A stretch of 64,000 bases of DNA from Pedobacter psychrodurus (GCF_004331735.1 NZ_SJSO01000007.1:310001-374000), one strand, 5' to 3'; counted from the first letter of the stretch, positions 1 through 8,389 are shown. The notes: generated by a model from the letters alone, not told the origin. Numbers and translations are program-made.

Positions 1-1793
1 GGTTTAAACTCATCAATTAAATTGTTATCCTGATCGGTAATTTTCTCTACTAAAATGGGATCAGTTTTGATTCCTTTATTCATAAAGGTAGCGTAGGCTT
101 TTACCATTTCGTAAACCGTAACATCGTTTGAACCCAAACTTACCGATGGAACAGATTCTAAATGGCTATCGATGCCGCATTCGTGTGCATATTTTACTAC
201 ATTATCCCAACCCACCTTTTCAGTTACCTGAGCAGTAATGGTATTCACCGATTTTGCCATCGCCCACCTTAAACTCATTTCTCGGTACGTAACGCTGTAA
301 TCGGCATTTTTTGGCTCCCAATATTTAGTTTTACCTTTATCCTGATAAGCAATTTTAACCGGTTTATCAGTAAATTTATCACAAGGGCTCATGCCTTGTT
401 CTAAGGCCGTTAAATAAGCAAATGGTTTAAAAGTAGAGCCCGCCTGACGTTTAGATTGATTAACGTGATCGTATTTGAAAAACTTATGGTCGATACCACC
501 AACCCAAACTTTAATTTTACCACTTGCAGGTTCCATAGTCATCATCCCCGTATTCATGATTTTTCCATAATAGCGGATCGAATCTAAAGTAGAGAATGAG
601 GTATCGCGATCGCCTTTGTAAGTAAAGATCTGCATCCGCTTCTTTTTATTAAAATAGGCATTAACAGAATCTGGATTGTTAGGGAATTTCTTTTGTAAAA
701 GCGCATAAATTGGCAAGTTTTTCATCGCTCTTTCGGGATAATCAACCTTTTGCTTTTCTGAGTCATACCAAGGATCTTCGTTGCCCCACACACTATAAAA
801 CCTGCGTTGCAAAATCCTCATCTGATCCGCAACTGCTTCTTCAGCATATTTTTGAAGTTTAGAATCGATAGTAGTGTAAATTTTTAAGCCATCCTCATAA
901 AGGTCGTAACCATTATCTGTACACCATTTCTCCAAGTTTTTTGCTACAGCTGCCCTTAAGTAAGAGTCGCCATCGCTGCCATCCTGCATTTTACCTTCTT
1001 TTAGTTTAATCGGTTCCTTTGATAATTCGGTTAAACTATCTTTACTGAGGTACTTGTATTTGTTCATCTGCGCAAGCACCACGTTTCTTCTTTCTAAAGC
1101 CTTTGCAGGATTTTTAGTTGGATTATATAATGTTGTGCCTTTTAACATACCCACCAGCATAGCTGCATCTGTAGTGGCTAAATCTTTTGCTTCCTTATCA
1201 AAGTAAATCCGGCTTGCCGTTTTTATTCCAAAGGTATTATTACCGAAAGAAACGGTATTGAGGTACATGGTGATAATATCATTTTTAGAATAGTTAGATT
1301 CTAACTTTACAGCAGTCATCCATTCCTTTAATTTTACAATTAAGGTTCTTACCAAAGGTATTTTGATCAATAATCCCTGCGATTTATTGTACCGTGTTCG
1401 GTACAGATTTTTTGCCAATTGCTGTGTAATGGTACTGGCTCCGCCATCTTTTCCTAAACCAACAACCGCACGGCCAACTGCTTGTACATCGATGCCCCAA
1501 TGTTTGTAAAAACGCACATCTTCGGTAGCGACCAAAGCCTGCACTATACTAGGCGCAATTTCATTATAATTTACAGGCGTTCTGTTTTCTTTAAAGTATC
1601 TGCCAATCAGTTTTCCATCAGCAGTGTAAAGTTCTGAACCTACACGGAGGGTAGGCGCTTTAATATCTCGAACACTTGGTGAGTAGCCAAATAGCCACAA
1701 AAAGTTTAATTGAAGGGCAGAAAAGAAAATTATTATAAAAAATAAAACTATTGTAGGATAACGTAAGTACTTGTTTTTTATCTCTTTAAACAT
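1..1793 (-). CDS. Class A penicillin-binding protein (PBP1a-like), C-terminus cut off
   Basis: Bifunctional peptidoglycan synthase: an N-terminal GT51 glycosyltransferase polymerises lipid II and a C-terminal transpeptidase cross-links the strands, anchored in the inner membrane. The gene starts at an ATG complementary to 1791-1793 and runs off the left edge after about 597 codons. A single membrane helix covers about residues 13-36. The GT51 signature EDVRFYKHWGID lies at 91-102 (catalytic Glu91) and TITQQLAKN at 121-129. The transpeptidase SxxK motif is STFK at 453-456 and the SxN motif is SVN at 515-517; the KTG motif would lie beyond the window. The gene is divergent from the polyphosphate kinase gene, with 137 bp between them. 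The family is certain; whether it is mrcA- or pbpF-like is not. Confidence 0.95.
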   Translation of the reverse strand, partial: MFKEIKNKYLRYPTIVLFFIIIFFSALQLNFLWLFGYSPSVRDIKAPTLRVGSELYTADGKLIGRYFKENRTPVNYNEIAPSIVQALVATEDVRFYKHWGIDVQAVGRAVVGLGKDGGASTITQQLAKNLYRTRYNKSQGLLIKIPLVRTLIVKLKEWMTAVKLESNYSKNDIITMYLNTVSFGNNTFGIKTASRIYFDKEAKDLATTDAAMLVGMLKGTTLYNPTKNPAKALERRNVVLAQMNKYKYLSKDSLTELSKEPIKLKEGKMQDGSDGDSYLRAAVAKNLEKWCTDNGYDLYEDGLKIYTTIDSKLQKYAEEAVADQMRILQRRFYSVWGNEDPWYDSEKQKVDYPERAMKNLPIYALLQKKFPNNPDSVNAYFNKKKRMQIFTYKGDRDTSFSTLDSIRYYGKIMNTGMMTMEPASGKIKVWVGGIDHKFFKYDHVNQSKRQAGSTFKPFAYLTALEQGMSPCDKFTDKPVKIAYQDKGKTKYWEPKNADYSVTYREMSLRWAMAKSVNTITAQVTEKVGWDNVVKYAHECGIDSHLESVPSVSLGSNDVTVYEMVKAYATFMNKGIKTDPILVEKITDQDNNLIDEFK

Positions 1794-1930
1794 ATTGGAT
1801 AAGATGATCTTTAGGTAAAAGCTGTGGCGTTAAATATAAAAAACTCTATATGCAAATTAACGTATTTAATTTACTTATTTTTTAGTTCTATATTTAAATT
1901 ATTGATGCATCGATTTATCTAAAACAACAC

Positions 1931-2815
1931 ATGATTATGAAAAACGAATTTAAAGGATTAATTGTACAAGGAGATAAGAAATTTTCTATAAAAGACCATA
2001 AAACAGATTTTACTGGCGGTTATAATAAAGAAAAAGCTAAAGATGCATTGGTGAATTCGAAAATAGAGCTAGATCATTTGCAGGAGAAATTATATGCATC
2101 TGGAAAACATTCTGTTCTGATTATTTTTCAGGCCATGGATGCTGCTGGGAAAGATAGTGCGATTGAACATGTAATGAGCGGACTAAATCCGCAGGGATGC
2201 CAGGTGTATAGTTTTAAAGTGCCAACATCAGAAGAATATGAGCATGATTTTTTGTGGAGACATTATAAAGCTTTGCCAGAACGTGGCAGGATAGGTATTC
2301 ACAACCGATCGCATTATGAAAACGTTTTGGTTTGTAAGGTACATCCCGAATATATTTTAAGTGAAAATATCCCAGGCTTTAATGATGTAAAAAAGATCAA
2401 TAAAAACTTTTGGCAGCAGCGTTATAAGAGCATTAAAAACTTTGAGGAACATTTAACGGCTAACGGGACTGTAATTTTGAAATTCTTTTTAAACGTGAGC
2501 AGGGATGAACAAAAACAACGCTTTTTAGAACGTATAGATGATCCTACTAAAAATTGGAAATTCTCTTCCGGCGATATTAAAGAAAGGGCATTGTGGGATA
2601 AGTATATGGATGCCTATCAGGATGCGATTAACGAAACTAGTACAGCAGAATCGCCTTGGCACATCATACCTGCCGATAAAAAATGGTTTGCACGGCTGGC
2701 AATAAGTGAAATTATTGAAGATAAATTAAAAAGCCTTGATCTGAAGTTCCCTATTTTGGGTGAAGAGGAAGTGCTTAAACTTGGCGAAACCAAGAGTATC
2801 TTATTAAGTGAATAA
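1931..2815 (+). CDS. Polyphosphate kinase 2 family protein (class III type)
   Basis: Nucleotide phosphotransferase that uses inorganic polyphosphate as phosphate donor. Class III members phosphorylate AMP and ADP, so the enzyme probably regenerates ADP/ATP in the cytoplasm. The Walker A-like stretch QAMDAAGKDSAIEHVMSG begins near residue 67. It is followed by the NPQG and SFKVPT segments and by the NRSHYENVL lid motif near 125, all typical of PPK2. At 294 aa it matches the usual single-domain length. Two start codons are possible (1931 and 1937, giving MIM...); no strong ribosome binding site decides between them. The stop lies only 3 bp from the 3' end of the convergent RNase P RNA. Assignment to class III rather than I is inferred from the NRSHYE context. 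Confidence 0.93.
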   Translation: MIMKNEFKGLIVQGDKKFSIKDHKTDFTGGYNKEKAKDALVNSKIELDHLQEKLYASGKHSVLIIFQAMDAAGKDSAIEHVMSGLNPQGCQVYSFKVPTSEEYEHDFLWRHYKALPERGRIGIHNRSHYENVLVCKVHPEYILSENIPGFNDVKKINKNFWQQRYKSIKNFEEHLTANGTVILKFFLNVSRDEQKQRFLERIDDPTKNWKFSSGDIKERALWDKYMDAYQDAINETSTAESPWHIIPADKKWFARLAISEIIEDKLKSLDLKFPILGEEEVLKLGETKSILLSE

Positions 2816-2818
2816 AAA

Positions 2819-3212
2819 AATGCAGGTCTATAAGCCGGGTTCTGTTTCCTGATTGCTCAGGATTTCTATCATTTATCCACTATAAACGTTGCCGTTTATC
2901 TCTAACGACCTACCCACTAACATCGGACGGGCAGCCCTTTATCCCGACGTAAAGTCGGGACGTTAGCCTATTTGGTCTTTCAACTCTCGGGGTTTACAAA
3001 CCACTACAGTCGCCTGTAATGCTCGTGCGCTCTTACCGCACGTTTTCACCCTTACTCCGATAAATCGGGGCGGTATATTTTCTGTTGCACTAATCCGTAA
3101 TTCAGGTTTTCATTCCTGAACCCCTTTCCGTTAGAAAGCGAGATGCCCTGCGTTGCCCGGACTTTCCTCTCTCCCGGTTTTACCCGAAACAGCGATAGAA
3201 CAACCTGCATTT
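2819..3212 (-). ncRNA. rnpB: RNase P RNA, bacterial type A
   Basis: Catalytic RNA of RNase P, which trims tRNA 5' leaders. On the minus strand the conserved 5' block GAGGAAAGTCCGGGC (complement near 3162-3176) and the 3' block ACAGAACCCGGCTTAT (complement near 2829-2844) form the P4 core. The ends AATGCAGGTTGT and ATAGACCTGCATT pair as helix P1 and set the boundaries, giving about 394 nt. A T-run follows the 3' end and overlaps the end of the convergent PPK2 gene, so termination may be shared. Ends are good to a few bases. Confidence 0.95.
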
Positions 3213-3269
3213 TGCGCAAAGATGAGTTTTTTTAACCACAAAGGCACAAAGAACACGAAGTTTTTATCT

Positions 3270-3692
3270 CTATTTACAATTCTGCAAATGTTTTGAAACC
3301 TGCGAGTAAGGTACGAAACCCTGCTTATTGCCGAACGAATTGGTGATATAAACCATTACCTGTGCTACATCTATATCGGCAAGTTCGGGGAAGGCTGGCA
3401 TTTTTTCTTTGTATTCTTTCCCATGGATCATTAAAGATTCGTTTGCGCCGTTTTTGATGAAACAAGCTAATCGATTTTTGTTTGTTTTTAAGAAAACTGA
3501 ATCCGTTAATGGAGGCGCAAGCTGACCTAATCCCTCACCATTTTCACCATGGCAATTCTGGCACTTAGCTTTATAAATATCTTTTCCATTCGACATGTAG
3601 TTTTGTAGATCGATAGTTTCTTGGTTTTGGCAGGAAATGATGATGGCAATTATAAAAAGAAAAAAGACGGAGTTGATGATGTACTTGCGCAT
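3270..3692 (-). CDS. Monoheme cytochrome c lipoprotein
   Basis: Small periplasmic electron carrier of 140 aa. A lipoprotein signal (lipobox cysteine about Cys21 in IISC) is followed by one heme-binding motif CQNCH at 44-48. A methionine-containing C-terminal part (KEYKEKMPAFPELADIDV) probably supplies the axial ligand. The pattern matches class I cytochromes c that donate electrons to oxidases or peroxidases. It is the last gene of a same-strand series with Sco, YHS, MauG/MbnH-like and MbnP-like proteins, 152 bp after the Sco gene. That gap holds a palindromic element, so it may be transcribed separately. The electron partner is unknown; the neighbouring di-heme peroxidase is a candidate. Confidence 0.9.
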   Translation of the reverse strand: MRKYIINSVFFLFIIAIIISCQNQETIDLQNYMSNGKDIYKAKCQNCHGENGEGLGQLAPPLTDSVFLKTNKNRLACFIKNGANESLMIHGKEYKEKMPAFPELADIDVAQVMVYITNSFGNKQGFVPYSQVSKHLQNCK

Positions 3693-3710
3693 TGATGTTT
3701 TGCTGTAGAA

Positions 3711-3832
3711 ATCGTCATTTCGAACGGAATGAAATGGAGCTGAGAAATCTTTTGCATTGATTATATATAGATTTCTCTCCCGAAAGTTCGGGACTGCACT
3801 TCATCCGATAGCTATCAGATCGAAATGACGAT
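3711..3832. repeat. Composite intergenic palindrome (CGTCATTTCGA type)
   Basis: The outer arms are a perfect 13-bp inverted repeat, ATCGTCATTTCGA (3711-3723) and TCGAAATGACGAT (3820-3832). Nested inside are GAGAAATCT (3742-3750) and AGATTTCTC (3769-3777), a CCCGAAAGTTCGGG hairpin and a CCGATAGCTATC hairpin. The layout recurs at 33659-33768 and 39741-39845. It lies between two codirectional genes and contains no ORF. Confidence 0.85.
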
Positions 3833-3844
3833 TAAATTATAACT

Positions 3845-4495
3845 CTATTTATTATACTCCGCCAATAAAACTGGAATATCCTTTTTCAATTGTTCTACCT
3901 GTTCTTCTTTAGTACCATCATAAGCTCCGCGGATATGCCTGTCTTTGTCTATTAAAACCAAATAACCTTGATGAATGTAGCCATCTTTTGCCGTGCTGTC
4001 TTCACCAACGGCCACTAAATAGTTTTTCTCGGCCAAAGTATAAACGCTGTCTTTACTGCCATAAAGAAATAGCCATTTCGAACCATCTACGCCAAGTTTT
4101 TGTGCGTATTTTTTTAAAACACTAGGCTTATCATATTTAAAATCGATAGTGTGTGATACAAACATCACATCAGGATTGAGTTTAAATTCACTGAAAACCG
4201 TTGCGAGGTTTCGGTGCATGGTAGGGCAAATGGTTGTACAAGAAGTAAAGAAGAAATCGGCTATATAAACTTTGCCATCAGTGGCTTTGCTTGTTGTTAC
4301 CACACTATCTTGGTTTAAGAAAGACCAATCAGGAATGGTTTGATAAACGGTATCAATTTTCTCTACACCTGCTGCATCTCTAACGGTTTCGGCATGGCGC
4401 TCTCCGTAAAAAGGAAGTTTTCTTTCTTGTTTACAAGCAGTAAATATAGAAACTGCCAGTAGGGAACTAGCAAGGTAAGCAGTAATTTTGTTCAT
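3845..4495 (-). CDS. SCO1/SenC family thioredoxin-fold protein
   Basis: Periplasmic, membrane-tethered copper chaperone or thiol reductase of the Sco family, usually needed to build the CuA site of cytochrome oxidase. The 216-aa protein has a lipobox (TACK, Cys21), the metal/thiol motif C-TTI-C-P at 86-90, and a later histidine in YIHQGYL that fits the third copper ligand. The length is typical. It sits in the MbnP/MbnH-like cluster between the YHS and cytochrome c genes, which supports a copper role. The gap to the YHS gene is 150 bp and holds a degenerate heptamer array. Confidence 0.93.
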   Translation of the reverse strand: MNKITAYLASSLLAVSIFTACKQERKLPFYGERHAETVRDAAGVEKIDTVYQTIPDWSFLNQDSVVTTSKATDGKVYIADFFFTSCTTICPTMHRNLATVFSEFKLNPDVMFVSHTIDFKYDKPSVLKKYAQKLGVDGSKWLFLYGSKDSVYTLAEKNYLVAVGEDSTAKDGYIHQGYLVLIDKDRHIRGAYDGTKEEQVEQLKKDIPVLLAEYNK

Positions 4496-4558
4496 GATTT
4501 TATTTTAAAAATGTAAATATACAAGGTATTTTTCTTAAGAAATTAATTGTTTGGAAAA

Positions 4559-4600
4559 GTCTGAGGTCGGGAGTCCGGAGACCGAGGTCTGGATGCTCAA
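4559..4600. repeat. Degenerate heptamer array (GTCnGGA-like)
   Basis: Six consecutive 7-bp units are visible: GTCTGAG, GTCGGGA, GTCCGGA, GACCGAG, GTCTGGA, TGCTCAA. They are noncoding and lie between the Sco and YHS genes. The same 7-bp period appears at 4936-5032 and, with a different motif, inside lysA. Confidence 0.7.
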
Positions 4601-4645
4601 ACAATTTGACTCCATAGCTTTTAACTTCGGTCTTCTGCCGATCAA

Positions 4646-4906
4646 TTACTTTTTAACATACTTAGTAGGTTCTGCCACAAACTTTTGTTTACAGCTTTCT
4701 GAACAAAAATTATAGATAACTTTATTGTAAACGGTGGTTTTCGATGCACCAGCTTTCACCTTCATTTTGCAAACTGGATCTACCAATACTTTCTTTGCTG
4801 AATCGATCAGGGTTGTTTTTGATCCGCTGATTGTTGCGTTGGCATTTGATTTTACTGCTATTGTTACTAATCCAATTAGGACTATTACAAGATTTAATTT
4901 TTTCAT
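4646..4906 (-). CDS. Exported YHS-domain protein
   Basis: An 86-aa protein with an N-terminal signal peptide (about residues 1-24) and one YHS domain. The domain starts at DPVCKMKV and ends with NFCSESCKQKFVAEPTKYV. YHS domains bind metal through their conserved cysteines and occur in copper ATPases and copper resistance proteins. Here the CxxxC of FCSESC and the Cys of VCKM are all present. The context (Sco-like and MbnP/MbnH-like genes) suggests periplasmic copper binding, which is inference. It is separated from its neighbours by repeat-bearing gaps. Confidence 0.88.
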   Translation of the reverse strand: MKKLNLVIVLIGLVTIAVKSNANATISGSKTTLIDSAKKVLVDPVCKMKVKAGASKTTVYNKVIYNFCSESCKQKFVAEPTKYVKK

Positions 4907-4935
4907 TTTGAATTTCCTTTGATTGATTTTTTTTA

Positions 4936-5032
4936 GGTTCCGAGATCAGTAGTCGGAATTCCGAGGTTAAAGCGTATAAGGATTTGCTTTTTACGCTTCC
5001 GACATCGGACCCCTGACCTCTGACTTTCTGAT
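4936..5032. repeat. Two heptamer arrays flanking a hairpin
   Basis: The left array (4936-4970) reads GGTTCCG, AGATCAG, TAGTCGG, AATTCCG, AGGTTAA. The right array (4998-5032) reads TCCGACA, TCGGACC, CCTGACC, TCTGACT, TTCTGAT. Between them AAGCGTA and TACGCTT pair as a 7-bp stem. The two arrays are roughly reverse complements, so the whole can fold as a long imperfect hairpin between the YHS gene and its upstream neighbour. Confidence 0.65.
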
Positions 5033-5035
5033 TAT

Positions 5036-5467
5036 TTATTTAACTTGATATACTTTTATCAATGAATCTGATTCTCGTGTAACCTTAATATAGCTATCTT
5101 CAACAGCCCTGATTTTGATCATTTCAGATTTGTAATAGTCCAGATCTTCTTTTTCTGTTTTTCCCTTAAAATCATCTTTAAAGAAATGCATCCAATCCAT
5201 CATCTTTTCATCAGCAGCATTTAACTGAGTAATTAATTTACCAATTTTTTGCTTTTGTACAGCTGAATCTGGAGAAAGTTTAATCTGATCTGAAACCAAG
5301 AGCGTATCTAATTTCATTTTATTCTTAATTACCTTTTCGCCATCAATCATCAATTTATCATGGATATTTAATACTTCCTGGCGAACTGCTTTGGCATCGG
5401 GTTCTGTTTTGCAGGAAATAAACAAAGCGGTTACGAAGCATAACATTGCAATATTTAATCTGTTCAT
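5036..5467 (-). CDS. Helical lipoprotein of unknown function
   Basis: A 143-aa protein with a lipoprotein signal (lipobox FISC, Cys19) and a body predicted to be almost all helix: long heptad-like charged stretches and no prolines in the middle. A methionine- and tryptophan-rich patch, KMMDWMHFFKDDF, is near residue 88. I do not recognise an enzymatic motif. It lies 11 bp after the CxxCxC outer-membrane gene on the same strand, so the two are almost certainly cotranscribed. Its job is unknown; metal binding through the Met patch is only a guess from context. Confidence 0.85.
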   Translation of the reverse strand: MNRLNIAMLCFVTALFISCKTEPDAKAVRQEVLNIHDKLMIDGEKVIKNKMKLDTLLVSDQIKLSPDSAVQKQKIGKLITQLNAADEKMMDWMHFFKDDFKGKTEKEDLDYYKSEMIKIRAVEDSYIKVTRESDSLIKVYQVK

Positions 5468-5478
5468 ATTCTTTTGAT

Positions 5479-6456
5479 TTAAAAATTATAAGTAATTCCA
5501 ACATAAACCTTTCCAGCACTCATCGGATGATCGGTTTCGGCCTCCCAAATGTTTTTTTGAACCCCAGCGTTTAATGCTACATTTTTATAGAAAACATCTA
5601 TACCTGCGCCACCCATCAAGTTATTCATGACATGTTCTCCTGTTTTTTGGCCATTGTATTTTTCTCCGCCAGAATACTCGTAAAAGAACTGAGCAGAAGG
5701 CATCACTTGAACGTCCTTGCCAATCCTTTGCGTGTAAAAAATATTCAGAAAACTGGTGGTACTGTTGGCAATACCTTCATCACGGCTATTCGTTCCGTTA
5801 ACCTTATAAGAAGTATTTAAACTTGCGCCAAATTTACCTAAGCCCACCATATAGTTTAGGTATATAAAACCATCGGTACTTCCTGTTCCGGCCTGCATTA
5901 GCGATGAATAACGGATACCTGCTGTATTTTTAAAATCATTTTTGCCAGTGGGCAACTTTATACCGGCACCAGCAACTAATTGTTGTTTGAAATTATCTTC
6001 TAATTTTTGAACGAGATGATAACCCGCATACAGATTGATATCACCGATGCTCGAAATAGAAGAAGTATAACCATTGTAGCGTTCGCTATTGGAAACATAA
6101 GGTAAAATAGCATTGATTTCGAGTTTGCTATTGATGAAATATTTCCCCCTGATTTCTAAGGAGCGGTAAAGCTCATAATCACTGGGATTGCCTGCGTGAT
6201 TAGTTATTGGCGAATCCTGACTTCGTGCGGGAATAAAGAAATTTCCTCCATTCGGGAATAAGGAATGCGATTGTCCTTCATAACCACTAAATGAGCGGTA
6301 GCGATACAAAAGACTAATGCTGTTGCGGTTATAATAGGGGGTGATCCCCATGAAGCAGCCGCATATATCGCAGGCGAAAACCTGACTGCTCATGAGTACG
6401 AAAACTAAAATCAATAATTTACGACTCGCTGTATAGTGTGTTTTTGATAAATTCAT
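5479..6456 (-). CDS. Outer-membrane beta-barrel-like protein with N-terminal CxxCxC
   Basis: A 325-aa exported protein. After a signal peptide ending about residue 28 comes CDICGC (Cys29, 32, 34), then a series of alternating hydrophobic/polar strands ending in an aromatic C-terminus (VGITYNF). That profile fits an outer-membrane barrel of about 12 strands. The CxxCxC right after the cleavage site would face the periplasm and could bind copper or another soft metal. The start codon lies inside the end of the upstream peroxidase gene (38-bp overlap), implying translational coupling. A porin or transport-related role is inference. Confidence 0.87.
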   Translation of the reverse strand: MNLSKTHYTASRKLLILVFVLMSSQVFACDICGCFMGITPYYNRNSISLLYRYRSFSGYEGQSHSLFPNGGNFFIPARSQDSPITNHAGNPSDYELYRSLEIRGKYFINSKLEINAILPYVSNSERYNGYTSSISSIGDINLYAGYHLVQKLEDNFKQQLVAGAGIKLPTGKNDFKNTAGIRYSSLMQAGTGSTDGFIYLNYMVGLGKFGASLNTSYKVNGTNSRDEGIANSTTSFLNIFYTQRIGKDVQVMPSAQFFYEYSGGEKYNGQKTGEHVMNNLMGGAGIDVFYKNVALNAGVQKNIWEAETDHPMSAGKVYVGITYNF

Positions 6457-7456
6457 GGTCTGTTAATGTTTTTAAAAAGGCTTTAATCTGCTCTTTTTCT
6501 GTGGTATTTAAAGGGATGCCAGTTTTCAATTGCGCATCAAGATTTGTTGAGGCTTTTACACCAGAATTGTAATGTTCCAAAACCTCATCCAAGCTATAAA
6601 ATCGGCCATCGTGCATGTATGGGCTCGTATATTCGATGTTGCGTAAAGTAGGTACACGGAACTTTCCGAAATCTGAAGCTGCGCCCGTAATGTGCGACCG
6701 TCCTTCATCTGTACTTACTAAATCCAAGCCATTATTGCGGTAAGAAAAATCAGTAAAAAATGGCTCTGCGTGACAAGAGGTGCATTTTTCTTTGAAGAGG
6801 TTATAACCTGCTAGTTCGGTCGAAGTAAAAGCAATGCCACTCTCTTTACGTATTACTTTATCGTATTTCGAATTGCCTGAAACCAATACCGCTGTAAATT
6901 GAGCAATCGACTTTAAAATCACCTGTGAGTTAATTTCTGTTGAACCAAAAGCCTGTTTAAATAAATCAGGATAAGGCGCTGTGTTTTTCAGAAATGCAAT
7001 GATGGTTTCTATATTCGTTCCCATTTCGCAGGCATCGGTAATGGCATTCAATGGCGAAGTTTCGATGTTTTTTACACCACCATCCCAGAAGAATGCTTTT
7101 TGCCAGGCCAGGTTAAAAAGTGGAGGGGTATTCCGTTTTCCCTGGCAGTTGTTTACACCGTGGCTTACCTTATGGTCGAGTTGGGTAAATGCTGCAAATT
7201 GCTGATGGCAGCTTCCGCAAGAAACGCTTTTATCGGCCGATAATCTTCCTTCATAGAATAATTTTTTACCCAGCGTAAAACCCGCATTGCTTAATTTATT
7301 GTCTTCGAAATTATATGCCGGGGCAGGGAAGTTGGCCGGAACCGAAAAAGTAATTTTCTTCTCTTCGGGCGTTACTTCATCTTCATTCTTGCTACAGGCA
7401 TACATCAACGCAATGCTTAAAAAAAGCATTGCGAAGACAGTTATTTCCCTTGACAT
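6419..7456 (-). CDS. Di-heme cytochrome c peroxidase family protein (MauG/MbnH-like)
   Basis: A 345-aa periplasmic lipoprotein (lipobox YAC, Cys21) with two c-type heme motifs, CGSCH at 80-84 and CTSCH at 225-229. Spacing and length fit the bacterial di-heme peroxidase/MauG superfamily. Classical members reduce hydrogen peroxide; MauG and MbnH instead use a high-valent di-heme state to oxidise a partner protein. The upstream neighbour is an MbnP-like protein, whose stop is adjacent (no intergenic base), so this is probably the MbnH-type member. I cannot assign the distal heme ligand from sequence alone. The downstream barrel gene overlaps by 38 bp. Confidence 0.93.
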   Translation of the reverse strand: MSREITVFAMLFLSIALMYACSKNEDEVTPEEKKITFSVPANFPAPAYNFEDNKLSNAGFTLGKKLFYEGRLSADKSVSCGSCHQQFAAFTQLDHKVSHGVNNCQGKRNTPPLFNLAWQKAFFWDGGVKNIETSPLNAITDACEMGTNIETIIAFLKNTAPYPDLFKQAFGSTEINSQVILKSIAQFTAVLVSGNSKYDKVIRKESGIAFTSTELAGYNLFKEKCTSCHAEPFFTDFSYRNNGLDLVSTDEGRSHITGAASDFGKFRVPTLRNIEYTSPYMHDGRFYSLDEVLEHYNSGVKASTNLDAQLKTGIPLNTTEKEQIKAFLKTLTDHEFIKNTLYSES

Positions 7457-8227
7457 TTAGTTGTGGATGTGATCTAACCGAAATAAGCCATTTGCATAGT
7501 TATTGGCTACAATTACAGAATTTGCTCCACCCATAGTAAAATATAATGTAGAGAAACTAATATCGGTTTTTCCTGTAAATAACGCAGCCGCATTCACGAT
7601 AAAGTGCATATTTGGTTTTCCATCGGTTCTCACACGAAGTGGATTTGCAGCATTAATTTCAGTAGTGAATGTTCTGATTGTATTATTTGGATCAGTAACA
7701 CCACCAATGTGAAAGGTAAGTGCATTTCCAGTTGCTGCTGATTGTGGCGAAGTTCCCTCTAATTTAACAAATATGTAGCCGCTGTTCCATGTCCAGAACA
7801 TGCCGTTAATCGGATCTAAAGCTCCTGTTTGTGCACCTGCGAAATTACGGGCATAATCTACACCTATAGTGTATTCTATTTTAGTATAATCGCCTGTTGG
7901 CACATCTTTTAATGTAATGTTTGTTGATTCTGCTTTAGAGGCATCGATTAAAAAATAGCTTTCAGGAATGAGATAAGTTGTACCATCGGCTTTGCTTAAT
8001 TTGATATTGCTTACATAGTATTTAAATACGTTGATCTTAAAATCTTCGCCTTTGGCATTTTTGTAAGATGTGGTATTTAAAACTAATGGACTTCCGTTTA
8101 CCTGGTTTTCGAACTCAATAGAGAAGGTAGATTTGGTATCTGCGGTAACTTCGTCGGTATTTTTTTTACAAGAAGACAATAATATAACAGGGCATAACAA
8201 TGCCAAAAAGTATGTTGAAATTTTCAT
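7457..8227 (-). CDS. MbnP-like lipoprotein
   Basis: A 256-aa lipoprotein (lipobox SSC, Cys20) resembling the MbnP family: a strand with FEN.VNG near 39, the block KINVFKYYVSNIKL near 63, and the tryptophan motif GMFWTWNSGYIFVKLEG at about 142-158 (Trp145, Trp147). In methanotrophs MbnP binds copper and MbnH converts one of its tryptophans to kynurenine. This gene opens the series and abuts the di-heme gene directly, which repeats the MbnP-MbnH pairing. Assignment rests on motif memory plus context. Whether the tryptophan is modified here is unknown. Confidence 0.85.
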   Translation of the reverse strand: MKISTYFLALLCPVILLSSCKKNTDEVTADTKSTFSIEFENQVNGSPLVLNTTSYKNAKGEDFKINVFKYYVSNIKLSKADGTTYLIPESYFLIDASKAESTNITLKDVPTGDYTKIEYTIGVDYARNFAGAQTGALDPINGMFWTWNSGYIFVKLEGTSPQSAATGNALTFHIGGVTDPNNTIRTFTTEINAANPLRVRTDGKPNMHFIVNAAALFTGKTDISFSTLYFTMGGANSVIVANNYANGLFRLDHIHN

Positions 8228-8275
8228 TTTAAGGAAATTGGATAAATAAAATATTTAAGAAATTCTAATACGGCT

Positions 8276-8366
8276 CGTCATGCTGATCCGATAGCTATCG
8301 GATTTAATTCAGCATCTTGAAAATACATGATAGACCCTGATCCCGATTTATCGGGACATGGTGACG
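8276..8366. repeat. Composite intergenic palindrome
   Basis: Short CGTCA/TGACG ends (8276-8280, 8362-8366) enclose a perfect 18-bp palindrome ATCCGATAGCTATCGGAT (8286-8303) and a TCCCGATTTATCGGGA hairpin (8341-8356). It separates the small cysteine-rich gene from the MbnP-like gene and belongs with the other CGTCA-ended elements of the window. Confidence 0.75.
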
Positions 8367-8389
8367 ATCGCAAAAAAAAGAAGATTTAC

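Noticed and set aside
2819-3212. tmRNA or other RNA instead of RNase P RNA
   Set aside because: The conserved GAGGAAAGTCCGGGC and ACAGAACCCGGCTTAT blocks are specific to RNase P RNA.
4734-4922. Plus-strand ORF over the YHS gene
   Set aside because: It is the antisense of a well-supported YHS coding frame and lacks its own start signals.
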